Made by a program: the position numbers and the translations under genes. Below, one piece after another: positions 6,192 through 13,760 of a stretch of DNA of 14,543 nucleotides (within the stretch, counting starts at the first letter, position 1; each line of letters starts with the position of its first letter). The notes under the pieces are model-generated. The model was not told where the DNA came from. It was given only the letters and a program-made list of their open reading frames with translations, and made no database searches. Origin of the DNA: Cryomorphaceae bacterium (GTDB taxonomy: Bacteria; Bacteroidota; Bacteroidia; Flavobacteriales; Schleiferiaceae); contig JAIUMB010000052.1 in NCBI GenBank assembly GCA_022565745.1, positions 1 through 14,543 on the forward strand, given 5' to 3'.

Positions 6192-6737
6192 ATGAACAAG
6201 AAAGTCATTCTCGATGAAAAACTGATACAGATAACGTTGGAGCGATTGTGCTTTGAACTTATCGAACATCACGACGATTTTTCACAGAGCGTACTAATAG
6301 GACTTCAACCACGCGGCGCCGCTTTGGCCAAGCGTTTGCGTGACATGCTCATGGCGCGCGGTGTAGAAAATGTACCTTTGGGACTGTTAGACATCACCTT
6401 TTTTCGCGATGATTTTCGCAGAAGAGGTCAACCGCTTCAACCCAATCAAACCCACATCGACTTTTTGGTAGAAAACAAGCGCGTAATTTTCATTGACGAC
6501 GTGCTTTACACCGGACGAAGTGTGCGCGCTGCCTTAGATGCCATTCATTCCTTTGGTCGACCGGCAGACATTGAGCTACTGGTATTAATCGACCGCCGAT
6601 TTAGCAGAAAACTACCCATACAACCTAGTTATTGCGGCCACCAAGTAGATGCCATCGACTCTGAACGGGTATTGGTTGAGTGGGGCAACGACGATAAACG
6701 TGATCAAATCAGCATAATCCCTCATGAGTCAACTTAG
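6192..6737 (+). CDS. pyrR: PyrR: pyrimidine operon regulator / uracil phosphoribosyltransferase
   Basis: A 181-aa phosphoribosyltransferase-fold protein, the same length as Bacillus subtilis PyrR. In that species PyrR binds pyr mRNA when UMP is high and causes attenuation, and it also has uracil phosphoribosyltransferase activity. The conserved LDITFFRDDF is at 66-75 and the PRPP-binding loop VIFIDDVLYTGRS at 98-110, with LIDRR at 132-136. The ATG at 6192 is chosen because MNKKVILDEK is the usual family start; an earlier in-frame ATG (6138) would precede the promoter box. The gene overlaps pyrB by 14 nt. No antiterminator, terminator or PyrR-binding hairpin fits in the ~15-nt leader or at the pyrR-pyrB junction, so any control by PyrR must act elsewhere or otherwise. 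Confidence 0.93.
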   Translation: MNKKVILDEKLIQITLERLCFELIEHHDDFSQSVLIGLQPRGAALAKRLRDMLMARGVENVPLGLLDITFFRDDFRRRGQPLQPNQTHIDFLVENKRVIFIDDVLYTGRSVRAALDAIHSFGRPADIELLVLIDRRFSRKLPIQPSYCGHQVDAIDSERVLVEWGNDDKRDQISIIPHEST

Positions 6738-7656
6738 CTCTGACCACCTTTTGGGCATTCGCGACCTGGTTCCCGAAGACATTGAATTGATATTTCAAAC
6801 CGCTGATCAATTCAAAGAAGTCATCAATCGCCCCATTAAAAAGGTACCATCGCTTAGAGACATTACCATTGCCAACCTCTTTTTTGAAAATTCCACCAGA
6901 ACCAAGTTGTCGTTTGAACTGGCAGAAAAAAGACTCAGTGCAGATGTCCTTAACTTTTCCGCCTCTGGGTCTTCGGTTAGTAAAGGAGAAACCCTCATTG
7001 ATACCGCCAACAACATTTTGGCCATGAAGGTGGATATGATTGTGATGCGACACCCATTACCTGGGGCTGCGAGTTTTCTATCTCGTAACGTGAATGCCAC
7101 CATAATCAACGCTGGGGATGGAACCCACGAACACCCCACCCAAGCGCTTTTAGACGCCTACTCCATTCGTGAAAAAAGAGGCTCACTCAAAGGGGTTAAA
7201 GTAGCCATTGTTGGCGATATACTTCACTCTCGCGTGGCCTTGTCAAACGTGTTTTGTCTGCAAAAGGCTGGTGCTGAAGTGATGCTTTGTGGTCCGAGAA
7301 CGCTTATGCCAAAATTTGCGGAAAGTTTGGGCGTGAAGGTCACTTACAACCTCAAGGAAGCCATTGCTTGGTGCGATGTGGCCAATATGTTGCGGGTTCA
7401 GAATGAGCGCATGCAAACTGGGTACTTTCCCAGTGTTCGCGAGTACACCATGCAGTTTGGGTTGACCATGGACATTTTAAAGCACGCCGACAAAGACATC
7501 ACCATCATGCACCCTGGCCCCATCAATCGCGGGGTAGAAATTACCAGCGAAGTTGCTGACAGTGATTACAGCATCATTCTCAATCAGGTTGAAAATGGTG
7601 TGGCGGTGAGAATGGCTGTGTTGTATTTATTGGCGCAAAAAAGACAGGAACAATAA
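6724..7656 (+). CDS. pyrB: Aspartate carbamoyltransferase catalytic subunit
   Basis: A 310-aa cytosolic enzyme that joins carbamoyl phosphate and L-aspartate to N-carbamoyl-L-aspartate, the committed step of UMP synthesis. The carbamoyl-phosphate motif STRTKLSFE is at 57-65, the loop lysine in SSVSKGETL is Lys87, HPTQ is at 137-140 and HPGPINRG at 263-270. All the usual active-site motifs are therefore present and the length is normal. The start at 6724 lies inside pyrR (14-nt overlap), so the two genes form one operon with likely translational coupling. No pyrI regulatory-subunit gene follows; the next gene is a DUF1573 protein with its own promoter. Allosteric control by a PyrI subunit at this locus is thus not supported. 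Confidence 0.96.
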   Translation: MSQLSSDHLLGIRDLVPEDIELIFQTADQFKEVINRPIKKVPSLRDITIANLFFENSTRTKLSFELAEKRLSADVLNFSASGSSVSKGETLIDTANNILAMKVDMIVMRHPLPGAASFLSRNVNATIINAGDGTHEHPTQALLDAYSIREKRGSLKGVKVAIVGDILHSRVALSNVFCLQKAGAEVMLCGPRTLMPKFAESLGVKVTYNLKEAIAWCDVANMLRVQNERMQTGYFPSVREYTMQFGLTMDILKHADKDITIMHPGPINRGVEITSEVADSDYSIILNQVENGVAVRMAVLYLLAQKRQEQ

Positions 7657-7715
7657 GCAATAAGGCACGTAATTTGCTTAACATACTTAAAGGTGACGTG
7701 TTAACAATTTCGCTG

Positions 7716-7723
7716 TACCTTTG
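7716..7723 (+). promoter_or_regulatory. -7 box of the DUF1573 gene promoter
   Basis: TACCTTTG, an exact TAnnTTTG match, ends 29 nt before the ATG at 7753. The leader is A-rich just before the start codon (AGTCAAAAAAAACATCTAAA), as is common in Bacteroidota genes without a Shine-Dalgarno site. A -33 box is not clear. Confidence 0.55.
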
Positions 7724-7752
7724 TCAATCATTAGTCAAAAAAAACATCTAAA

Positions 7753-8202
7753 ATGAAACATTTATTTTCACTATTGCTGATCGCCGGTTTGGGTTTTATG
7801 GGTTTTGCACAAAGCAACGGACCGGAAATTACCTTTGAAGAAACCACTGTTGACTACGGCACCATCGAAGAAAAATCAGATGGTACTCGTGAGTTTGTTT
7901 TCCGCAACACCGGAAACGAGCCTCTTATCATTGAACGTGCGCAAGGAAGTTGTGGTTGCACCGTGCCTGAATGGCCTCGCGACCCCATCATGCCCGGACA
8001 AGAAAGTAAAATAAAAGTCACCTACGATACCCGTCGTTTAGGTGCCATCAGCAAGTCTGTTCGCATCTATTCAAATGCCTCAAACACCGATGCACAAGGG
8101 GTAACCACCCTTCGAATCAAAGGCAAAGTAGTTAAAGCAGAGGAAGTTCCGACCACTCCCTTAAATAATTCACAAGGTCAGAGCAGCATTCGCAATAAAT
8201 AG
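7753..8202 (+). CDS. DUF1573 exported protein
   Basis: A 149-aa exported protein. Residues 1-19 are a signal peptide (KH at the start, a hydrophobic LFSLLLIAGLGFMG core, cut near FAQ). The mature part is almost entirely one DUF1573 domain, an immunoglobulin-like (ASH/MSP-type) beta-sandwich fold common in Bacteroidota: FEETTVDYGTIEE opens it, then EFVFRNTGNEPLII, the hallmark SCGCTVPEWPRDPIMPGQ (66-83) and a closing YDTRRLG...SVRIYSNA. The two Cys in SCGC could form a disulfide or bind a ligand. The molecular function of the family is not established. The C-terminal ~20 residues are polar and unstructured. It has its own -7 box upstream and an intrinsic terminator downstream, so it is probably a single-gene transcript. 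No lipobox Cys follows the signal peptide. Confidence 0.9.
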   Translation: MKHLFSLLLIAGLGFMGFAQSNGPEITFEETTVDYGTIEEKSDGTREFVFRNTGNEPLIIERAQGSCGCTVPEWPRDPIMPGQESKIKVTYDTRRLGAISKSVRIYSNASNTDAQGVTTLRIKGKVVKAEEVPTTPLNNSQGQSSIRNK

Positions 8203-8223
8203 AAAAATATTTATGACCTTTGT

Positions 8224-8253
8224 CCCATCGCAATAGCGATGGGATTTTTTTTT
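8224..8253 (+). terminator. Intrinsic terminator after the DUF1573 gene
   Basis: CCCATCGC (8224-8231) and GCGATGGG (8236-8243) form a perfect 8-bp stem with the loop AATA, followed by A and nine T. It begins 22 nt past the stop codon of the DUF1573 gene and separates it from the aminotransferase operon. A minor CCCGA...TCGGG inverted repeat follows at 8257-8275. Confidence 0.93.
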
Positions 8254-8297
8254 GTACCCGACGATTTTGCTCGGGAAGCTTAACTTAACAACGTGTC

Positions 8298-9497
8298 ATG
8301 CTAGCCATATCAAAAAAAGGACTCCGTATGCCGGAGTCGCCAATTCGCAAACTGGTTCCCTATGCTGAACAAGCTGTAGAAAAGGGCGTAAAAGTGTATC
8401 AACTCAACATTGGTCAACCCGACCTTCCAACACCCAAAGTGGTGTTGGACGCCGTAAGAAACATTGACCTTGAAATATTAGAATACAGTCACTCGGCCGG
8501 ATTGACGGAGTACCGTCAGGCTTTGGCGAGATATTATAGAAACAATGGCATAGAAATATCCACAACCGATTTAATCGTGACTACAGGTGGATCTGAAGCC
8601 TTGAGTTTTACCATGGGTACCATTGCCGACGAAGGGGATGAGGTTATCATACCAGAGCCCTTTTATGCCAACTACAATGGCTTTTCTACCGCATACGGTG
8701 TAAAGGTTGTTCCAGTAACGGCTACCATAGAAACCAACTTCTCCCTCCCTCCTATTGAATCTTTTGAGGAGAAAATTACAGATAAAACCAAGGCCATTAT
8801 CATTTGTAATCCAGGTAATCCAACCGGATACTTGTACACGAGAGAAGAGCTTGAGAAGCTCAGAGATATGGTCATTAAACACAACTTGTACTTGGTCGTA
8901 GATGAGGTTTACCGCGAGTTTACCTACGACAACCACAAGCACATTTCCATATTGGAATTTGAAGGATTAGAAAACCACGCCATTGTGGTTGATTCTGTGA
9001 GCAAGCGTTATAGTATGTGTGGCGCGCGCATCGGTTGTTTGATTTCCAGAAACAAGGAAGTCATCTCTACGGCTATGAAATTTGCACAAGCACGTCTCAG
9101 TCCGCCAACCATCGAGCAAATTGCTGCTCAAGCGGCTATGGACACGCCTTCTTCATATTTTAAAGAAGTGGCAGAAGAATACACCAAGCGTCGTAATGTA
9201 TTGGTCAATGGCCTTAATCAGATTCCCGGGGTTATATGTCCTATGCCCACTGGTGCTTTCTACTGTGTTGCTAAACTACCTGTAGATAATGCGGATGCCT
9301 TTGCGCGCTGGATGTTGGCTGAGTTTGAAGAAGACGGTGCTACTTTAATGGTGGCGCCAGCTGAAGGGTTCTATGCAACCCCCAATCTTGGCAAACAAGA
9401 AATCCGCTTGGCTTACGTTCTGGAAGTTGACGTATTAAAAAAATGCCTCAATATTTTGAAAAAAGCTTTAGAAGTATATCCTGGTAGAACAAAGTAA
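8298..9497 (+). CDS. Class I/II PLP-dependent aminotransferase (aspartate aminotransferase-like)
   Basis: A 399-aa fold-type I aminotransferase, probably cytosolic and acting on aspartate or a related amino acid with 2-oxoglutarate; the exact substrate cannot be read from the sequence. N-terminal MPESPIRKLVPYA (11-23) and LNIGQPDLPTP (36-46) are family hallmarks. The cofactor region has TTGGSEAL (95-102), NPGNPTG (171-177) and VVDEVY (200-205), and Lys236 in DSVSKRYS forms the Schiff base with PLP. A C-terminal IRLAYV carries the substrate-carboxylate arginine. The ATG at 8298 gives the family length. Its TAA overlaps the murB ATG by one base (TAATG), so these two are coupled. It is not the DegT-type (WbpE/WlbC) aminotransferase that the wlbA/wlbB pathway needs. 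I see no clear -7 box between the terminator at 8253 and the start. Confidence 0.9.
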   Translation: MLAISKKGLRMPESPIRKLVPYAEQAVEKGVKVYQLNIGQPDLPTPKVVLDAVRNIDLEILEYSHSAGLTEYRQALARYYRNNGIEISTTDLIVTTGGSEALSFTMGTIADEGDEVIIPEPFYANYNGFSTAYGVKVVPVTATIETNFSLPPIESFEEKITDKTKAIIICNPGNPTGYLYTREELEKLRDMVIKHNLYLVVDEVYREFTYDNHKHISILEFEGLENHAIVVDSVSKRYSMCGARIGCLISRNKEVISTAMKFAQARLSPPTIEQIAAQAAMDTPSSYFKEVAEEYTKRRNVLVNGLNQIPGVICPMPTGAFYCVAKLPVDNADAFARWMLAEFEEDGATLMVAPAEGFYATPNLGKQEIRLAYVLEVDVLKKCLNILKKALEVYPGRTK

Positions 9498-10501
9498 TGG
9501 TTGTCAAAGAAAACGCGTCTCTGAAAAGCCTCAATACCTTTGGCCTCGACGTGGTCGCTGCTCGTTACGCGCGCATTACGTCAAGGGAGGAGCTCTATAA
9601 GATCAAAGAACTGCCAAAGCCGTGGTTTTTTCTTGGCGGTGGCAGTAACATCTTGTTTACGCGTGATTTTCCCGGTACCATCATTCACATTGATTTACGT
9701 GGTCGCGGCATAGATGCCGACAACGGCAATGACGTACTGGTATACGGCATGGCTGGTGAGAATTGGCATGAATTTGTTCGCTACACCCTGCAATTGGACC
9801 TAGGGGGTATTGAAAACCTATCACTCATTCCCGGCAACTTGGGAACCGCTCCCGTACAAAACATCGGTGCATACGGTGTTGAAATCAAAGACGTTTTTCA
9901 CGAACTAGAAGCCTTTGATACGGAGAATGGTGAATTTGTAAAATTCAATGCCCAAGATTGTCAATTCGATTACCGTCAATCATTCTTCAAACAAAAAGGG
10001 AAAGGCCGTTACATCATCACGAAAGTTGTGTTAAAACTCTCCAGAAAACACAAACTTCATACAGGATACGGAGCCATTACATCTGAGCTTGAAAACATGG
10101 GTATTCATGCACCAGATATTCACGATATATCTCGGGCAGTTGTTCGTATACGCATGTCAAAACTTCCCGACCCTGCCATGTTGGGTAATTGTGGTAGTTT
10201 TTTTAAAAACCCCGTTGTATCCAAAGAGAAAGCTGAAAGCTTGCTTAAAAAGCATCCCGAGATGCCATCTTATCCTGTAAGTGATACGGAAACAAAAATC
10301 CCTGCTGGCTGGCTAATAGAACAGTGTGGTTGGAAAGGAAAGGCTGAAGGAAATGCCAGCATGCACAAGCAACAAGCGCTGGTGCTGATTAATCTAGGAA
10401 ATGCAAGCGGTGCCGAGTTATATGCGCACGCGCAACGCGTTAAACAATCTGTAAAAGCATTTTTTGATATCCAACTGGAAGAAGAGGTTAACGTGCTTTA
10501 A
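9497..10501 (+). CDS. murB: UDP-N-acetylenolpyruvoylglucosamine reductase
   Basis: A 334-aa cytosolic FAD enzyme that reduces UDP-GlcNAc-enolpyruvate with NADPH to UDP-MurNAc, the second step of peptidoglycan precursor synthesis. The order is family-typical: NTFGL (13-17), FAD-binding GGGSN (47-51), IPGNLGTAPVQNIGAYG (111-127), YRQSFFK (159-165), catalytic Ser234 in GNCGSFFKNP (230-239), IPAGWLIEQCGWKG (268-281), and a C-terminal Glu in EEEV. Length and the YR-S-FK loop point to the type I (Escherichia coli-like) form. The start overlaps the stop of the aminotransferase (TAATG at 9495-9499), and the stop again forms TAATG with the next frame (10499-10503). The three genes therefore look like one translationally coupled operon. 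Confidence 0.96.
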   Translation: MVVKENASLKSLNTFGLDVVAARYARITSREELYKIKELPKPWFFLGGGSNILFTRDFPGTIIHIDLRGRGIDADNGNDVLVYGMAGENWHEFVRYTLQLDLGGIENLSLIPGNLGTAPVQNIGAYGVEIKDVFHELEAFDTENGEFVKFNAQDCQFDYRQSFFKQKGKGRYIITKVVLKLSRKHKLHTGYGAITSELENMGIHAPDIHDISRAVVRIRMSKLPDPAMLGNCGSFFKNPVVSKEKAESLLKKHPEMPSYPVSDTETKIPAGWLIEQCGWKGKAEGNASMHKQQALVLINLGNASGAELYAHAQRVKQSVKAFFDIQLEEEVNVL

Positions 10502-10515
10502 TGTATCTTTGCATC

Positions 10516-10716
10516 ATGGAATTATTTATCATCAGTGCAATTTTTTTAGGTTTGGCGTTCGCAGGAATCGCCATTAAAATATGGGGCAAAAAAGGTGGAG
10601 AGTTCTCTGGCACATGTGCCTCTAACAGTCCTTTTCTCAATAAAGAAGGTGAAGCCTGTGGTTTTTGCGGTGCTTCACCAGAAGATAAGTGCAAAAAAGA
10701 AGAGCAGACGGCATAG
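10516..10716 (+). CDS. Small Cys-rich single-span membrane protein (NqrM-like?)
   Basis: A 66-aa protein. Residues 1-24 are one hydrophobic segment (ELFIISAIFLGLAFAGIAIKIW), followed by KKGGE and a short soluble domain with four Cys: GTC, AC, FCG and KC, spaced C-x17-C-x2-C-x8-C. The order of one N-terminal membrane helix plus four Cys resembles NqrM (DUF539), the small assembly factor that helps insert iron into Na+-translocating NADH:quinone reductase. The similarity is by architecture only. The start at 10516 places the membrane helix directly at the N-terminus. An ATG at 10501 overlaps the murB stop (TAATG), adds five residues (MYLCI) and is equally possible. A TATCTTTG box (10504-10511) is too close to 10516 to give a leader. 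Last gene of the aminotransferase-murB operon. Confidence 0.75.
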   Translation: MELFIISAIFLGLAFAGIAIKIWGKKGGEFSGTCASNSPFLNKEGEACGFCGASPEDKCKKEEQTA

Positions 10717-10736
10717 AGACATCACGACTGGTAATT

Positions 10737-10773
10737 TTGTAAAGTTAGGTACATGTACCATATCCTTTTACAA
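10737..10773. repeat. Nested inverted repeat between convergent genes
   Basis: TTGTAAA (10737-10743) and TTTACAA (10767-10773) flank a perfect 12-bp palindrome, GGTACATGTACC (10748-10759). The element lies between the ends of the small membrane protein gene and the S9 peptidase gene, so it may help end transcription. It lacks an adjoining T run, so it is not a canonical terminator. Confidence 0.4.
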
Positions 10774-10826
10774 GATAATAGCCTTTTTAATTGTTGTGTC
10801 ATTTTAATTAGCACCATTCTGTCCCT

Positions 10827-13610
10827 CTAACGCTCCTCTTTTCCTTTTTTCCATACTGGTACGCCCTCCTTCATCCAATCTGGCATTTGGGCAGCTTTTA
10901 GATAGTAGTCGTAAAAGGAGGACACACGCTCAGACAAATCCATTCTATTGGCCCAACGCGTGAGGTTATGTTCCTCATTGTTGTATACCAACAACCACAC
11001 ATCTTTTTGCTGCCTAATCATCGACATATAAAGTTCTATGCCTTGATACCAAGGAACAGCACCATCATTGTCGTTGTGCATAATCAGCAGTGGCGTTTCA
11101 ATTCTATCGGTATAAAACAAGGGACTGTTTTCTAAATACGGCGCGAGGTTTTCGTGCATGGGTACGCCTAAACGGCTTTGCCCTTCCTCATATTGCATAA
11201 TTCTACTGTGACCGGTCTTCCAGCGAATCCCCCCATAAGCACTTGTCATATTACTTACCGGAGCCCCAGAAAATGCCGCTTTAAAACGATTGGTTTGCGT
11301 GACCAACCAAGCCGTTTGGTATCCGCCCCAGCTCTGGCCATTAAGCGCCATGGCATCGCTGTTGATCCAGGTATTCTGGTTAAGTACGGTATCTAACCCT
11401 GTCATAATGCAATCGTAGGCACTCTGTCCGGGCTTTCCGGTCTCATAAGCGATATCGGGAACAAAAATCGCGTATCCATTACTCACATAGTATGGAAAGT
11501 TGATAATACTTCTACTGGCCGTAGGAATCACATGTCGGTGTATTTGATCGGCATAACGCTCATAGAAATAAACAATAAGCGGTATGGATTCCATATTCTC
11601 AGACTGTTCGGGTTTATATAGCAATCCGCGCAGTGAATCTCCATTCACCACGTAATCGACATAAGAAACACTACCCCAGTAAAACGCGTCCTTTTGAGGG
11701 TTGGTAATAGAAAGCTTCTCATCTGCTTTGACTTGGTCTAATGACAAACGATACAATTCCGGATAATCGTTAAAAGAACCAATTTGGTATACATATCTAT
11801 TGCGGTGTTTTGATGCTGAAAAACCGGAAAAAGTAGCATCTGTAAAATGCCGTAAAGTATCGAGCTTACCGTCTTGCAAACGACACAGAGCATTATTTCT
11901 GCTATATCGGTCGAAGGCTTGAATGAACGTTCGCTTATCCACGTAATCATCATCTTGATGGGCTTCTAAATACCTATATCTCACATTGCTCTCCGCACCT
12001 TTAGTCAGTCGAACTGAGGGCTTACTTGCCTTCATATCCACAGACCAAATGTCGTGTTGGTCATATATCCACAGTTGATTTTCACCTTTGGTAAGTCCCG
12101 CAGACCCAAATGGTGGGAACTGATTGGGGATATCCACTTCAAAATTGTGTACTGGCTTCGATATATCAGCTCCCAAAGCATGTTTACGCTTGTTATCTAT
12201 ATCAAAAGAGTACCAGCCTAATGTTGATTCGTCAAATCCATAGGCCCATTTACCAGAAGGCGAAATGTTTACACCATGAGCAGAACTGTCATGTACGATG
12301 ATTTCCTCTTCGGTAATCAGGTTAATTATTGAATATCGCTTGTACCTGCCAAATGTCCAAATTTGACCGTTGGCATAATCGAGATTAACTGAATGTAATA
12401 CCAAGGGATGTGATTGATTGAGCTGATAAGTGTATGCTGAGTGCTCACTACCAGGTAGACGAAAGACTTTTCTATTGGCTGTTTTTAAAATGACGGTTTG
12501 GAATTGGTTTTCCCAATCTTTTTTACGCACCAATTGTCGAGGCTGCAACTCCTTATCAAAAGGTGTCCAAACATCAACATTTGCTTTATCCTCGTCAAGT
12601 AGAGTCGTATCAACCTCTACAATAACTCTATCGGGTTGAACACCAAAAAAGAGAAACTGAGCATTGTTTGTGAAGTGCAGATTTGCTTTTTTATGAACGT
12701 TAAAACCATCGACATTTGAAATACGGGTTTGTCTTTTTATGGGGTTTTTCTGTTGGGCATTTACTTCAAAATAATAAAGAGAATAGTCAGCGTCTTCACC
12801 GTCAACGGTGTCTTTTGTAGCAATGGCAGCTACTCTCAGTCCTTTTGAAGACACAGTTAGTGCTGCAACATCTTTTAAACCTTTATCTAAAAGAAAACTG
12901 GTTTTGGTATTGGCATCAAAATAATGAATATCATATGTTTTTGTAGAATCTACATACGAAGTAAAAACCAAGGCAGTACCGTTTCTGGCCATCGCATAGG
13001 ATTTACAGTCTTTAAATTGAACAACCTCTGATGGAAAAAAGGTGCGTATAAACAAGGGGTGCAGATCATCCGGTTTGTCAGATTTTTTATTCTTTTTGGT
13101 GCTTTTGTCGGCTGATTTTTTCTTTTCATCTTTAGCCTCATCATCAATATTTTCATCCTTTTTCTCTTTGGCTCTCCACGCCAATAAATCATTAATCGTT
13201 TCAGACGATTTCCAATCCACAATATCATGAATTGTATCTAAGGTGTTTTTTATTGGTCGAGCAATGATTAATCGATTGGAGGGCATATCCTTTTTGGATA
13301 CTTTATCAAGAAGCGCTTGTCGTCTGTCTTCTTCTTTAGGTTTTTCTTCAAAATACAGGTACCGTTCAGAAGGTGAAAATACATGCTTAACGCCTCGTTC
13401 ATAAGATCTGCTAATGGTTCTTGATGCTATGTGAAGCACGCCATCACCTTTTTGGGGATTGCTTTGCCAACTTACCCAAATACCTGAATCGGAAATAGAT
13501 TTATTGGCTATAACATTCCATGATTCATAGTCTGAATGAGAAAGTGTACGCTTTTGGCCTAAAACAAAAAATGACAGTAATAAAAGGGTAAATGAAAAAA
13601 CCTTTGACAT
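10827..13610 (-). CDS. Exported S9-family (prolyl oligopeptidase-like) serine peptidase
   Basis: A 927-aa exported peptidase that probably cleaves peptides in the periplasm or at the cell surface. Residues 1-18 are a signal peptide (KVFSFTLLLLSFFVLG, then QK). About 20-640 form a long N-terminal region consistent with the beta-propeller of S9 peptidases. The C-terminal alpha/beta-hydrolase domain has the nucleophile in NGQSWGGYQT (Ser760), the acid in MHNDNDGAVPW (Asp849) and the base in NEEHNL (His881), so the catalytic triad is intact. Residues about 146-182 are a Lys/Asp/Glu-rich low-complexity insert. The start at 13610 is chosen because it begins the signal peptide; an upstream in-frame ATG at 13655 would bury it behind 15 extra residues. 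No T9SS sorting domain is seen. Preceded by the ompA-like gene's terminator, so probably transcribed on its own. Cleavage specificity is not predictable. Confidence 0.92.
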   Translation of the reverse strand: MSKVFSFTLLLLSFFVLGQKRTLSHSDYESWNVIANKSISDSGIWVSWQSNPQKGDGVLHIASRTISRSYERGVKHVFSPSERYLYFEEKPKEEDRRQALLDKVSKKDMPSNRLIIARPIKNTLDTIHDIVDWKSSETINDLLAWRAKEKKDENIDDEAKDEKKKSADKSTKKNKKSDKPDDLHPLFIRTFFPSEVVQFKDCKSYAMARNGTALVFTSYVDSTKTYDIHYFDANTKTSFLLDKGLKDVAALTVSSKGLRVAAIATKDTVDGEDADYSLYYFEVNAQQKNPIKRQTRISNVDGFNVHKKANLHFTNNAQFLFFGVQPDRVIVEVDTTLLDEDKANVDVWTPFDKELQPRQLVRKKDWENQFQTVILKTANRKVFRLPGSEHSAYTYQLNQSHPLVLHSVNLDYANGQIWTFGRYKRYSIINLITEEEIIVHDSSAHGVNISPSGKWAYGFDESTLGWYSFDIDNKRKHALGADISKPVHNFEVDIPNQFPPFGSAGLTKGENQLWIYDQHDIWSVDMKASKPSVRLTKGAESNVRYRYLEAHQDDDYVDKRTFIQAFDRYSRNNALCRLQDGKLDTLRHFTDATFSGFSASKHRNRYVYQIGSFNDYPELYRLSLDQVKADEKLSITNPQKDAFYWGSVSYVDYVVNGDSLRGLLYKPEQSENMESIPLIVYFYERYADQIHRHVIPTASRSIINFPYYVSNGYAIFVPDIAYETGKPGQSAYDCIMTGLDTVLNQNTWINSDAMALNGQSWGGYQTAWLVTQTNRFKAAFSGAPVSNMTSAYGGIRWKTGHSRIMQYEEGQSRLGVPMHENLAPYLENSPLFYTDRIETPLLIMHNDNDGAVPWYQGIELYMSMIRQQKDVWLLVYNNEEHNLTRWANRMDLSERVSSFYDYYLKAAQMPDWMKEGVPVWKKGKEER

Positions 13611-13699
13611 GGTGGCAAATAATAAACGACAATTTAAAACAATGATAGTGCTCAATCGGAACCATTGAGGTTAAAAGCACATTTGACAAGTGTAAAAAT

Positions 13700-13730
13700 A
13701 AAAAAGGCGTCCGAATTGGACGCCTTTTTT
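13700..13730 (-). terminator. Intrinsic terminator after the OmpA-like gene
   Basis: AAAAAAGGCGTCC (13700-13712) and GGACGCCTTTTTT (13718-13730) are perfectly complementary around the loop GAATT. The GC core is GGCGTCC and T/A runs lie on both sides, so it can work in both directions. It lies 31 nt beyond the stop of the minus-strand OmpA-like gene and about 90 nt upstream of the S9 peptidase start. Confidence 0.93.
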
Positions 13731-13760
13731 AACATTTAAAACTTCTTATGATTTAAGATA

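Noticed and set aside
7654..7680. Inverted repeat TAAGCAA/TTGCTTA after pyrB as a terminator
   Set aside because: The stem is only 7 AT-rich pairs with a 13-nt loop and no T run follows.
8298..9497. The aminotransferase as the missing step of the wlbA/wlbB pathway
   Set aside because: It is a class I/II aspartate aminotransferase-like enzyme, whereas WbpE/WlbC enzymes belong to the DegT/DnrJ/EryC1 family.
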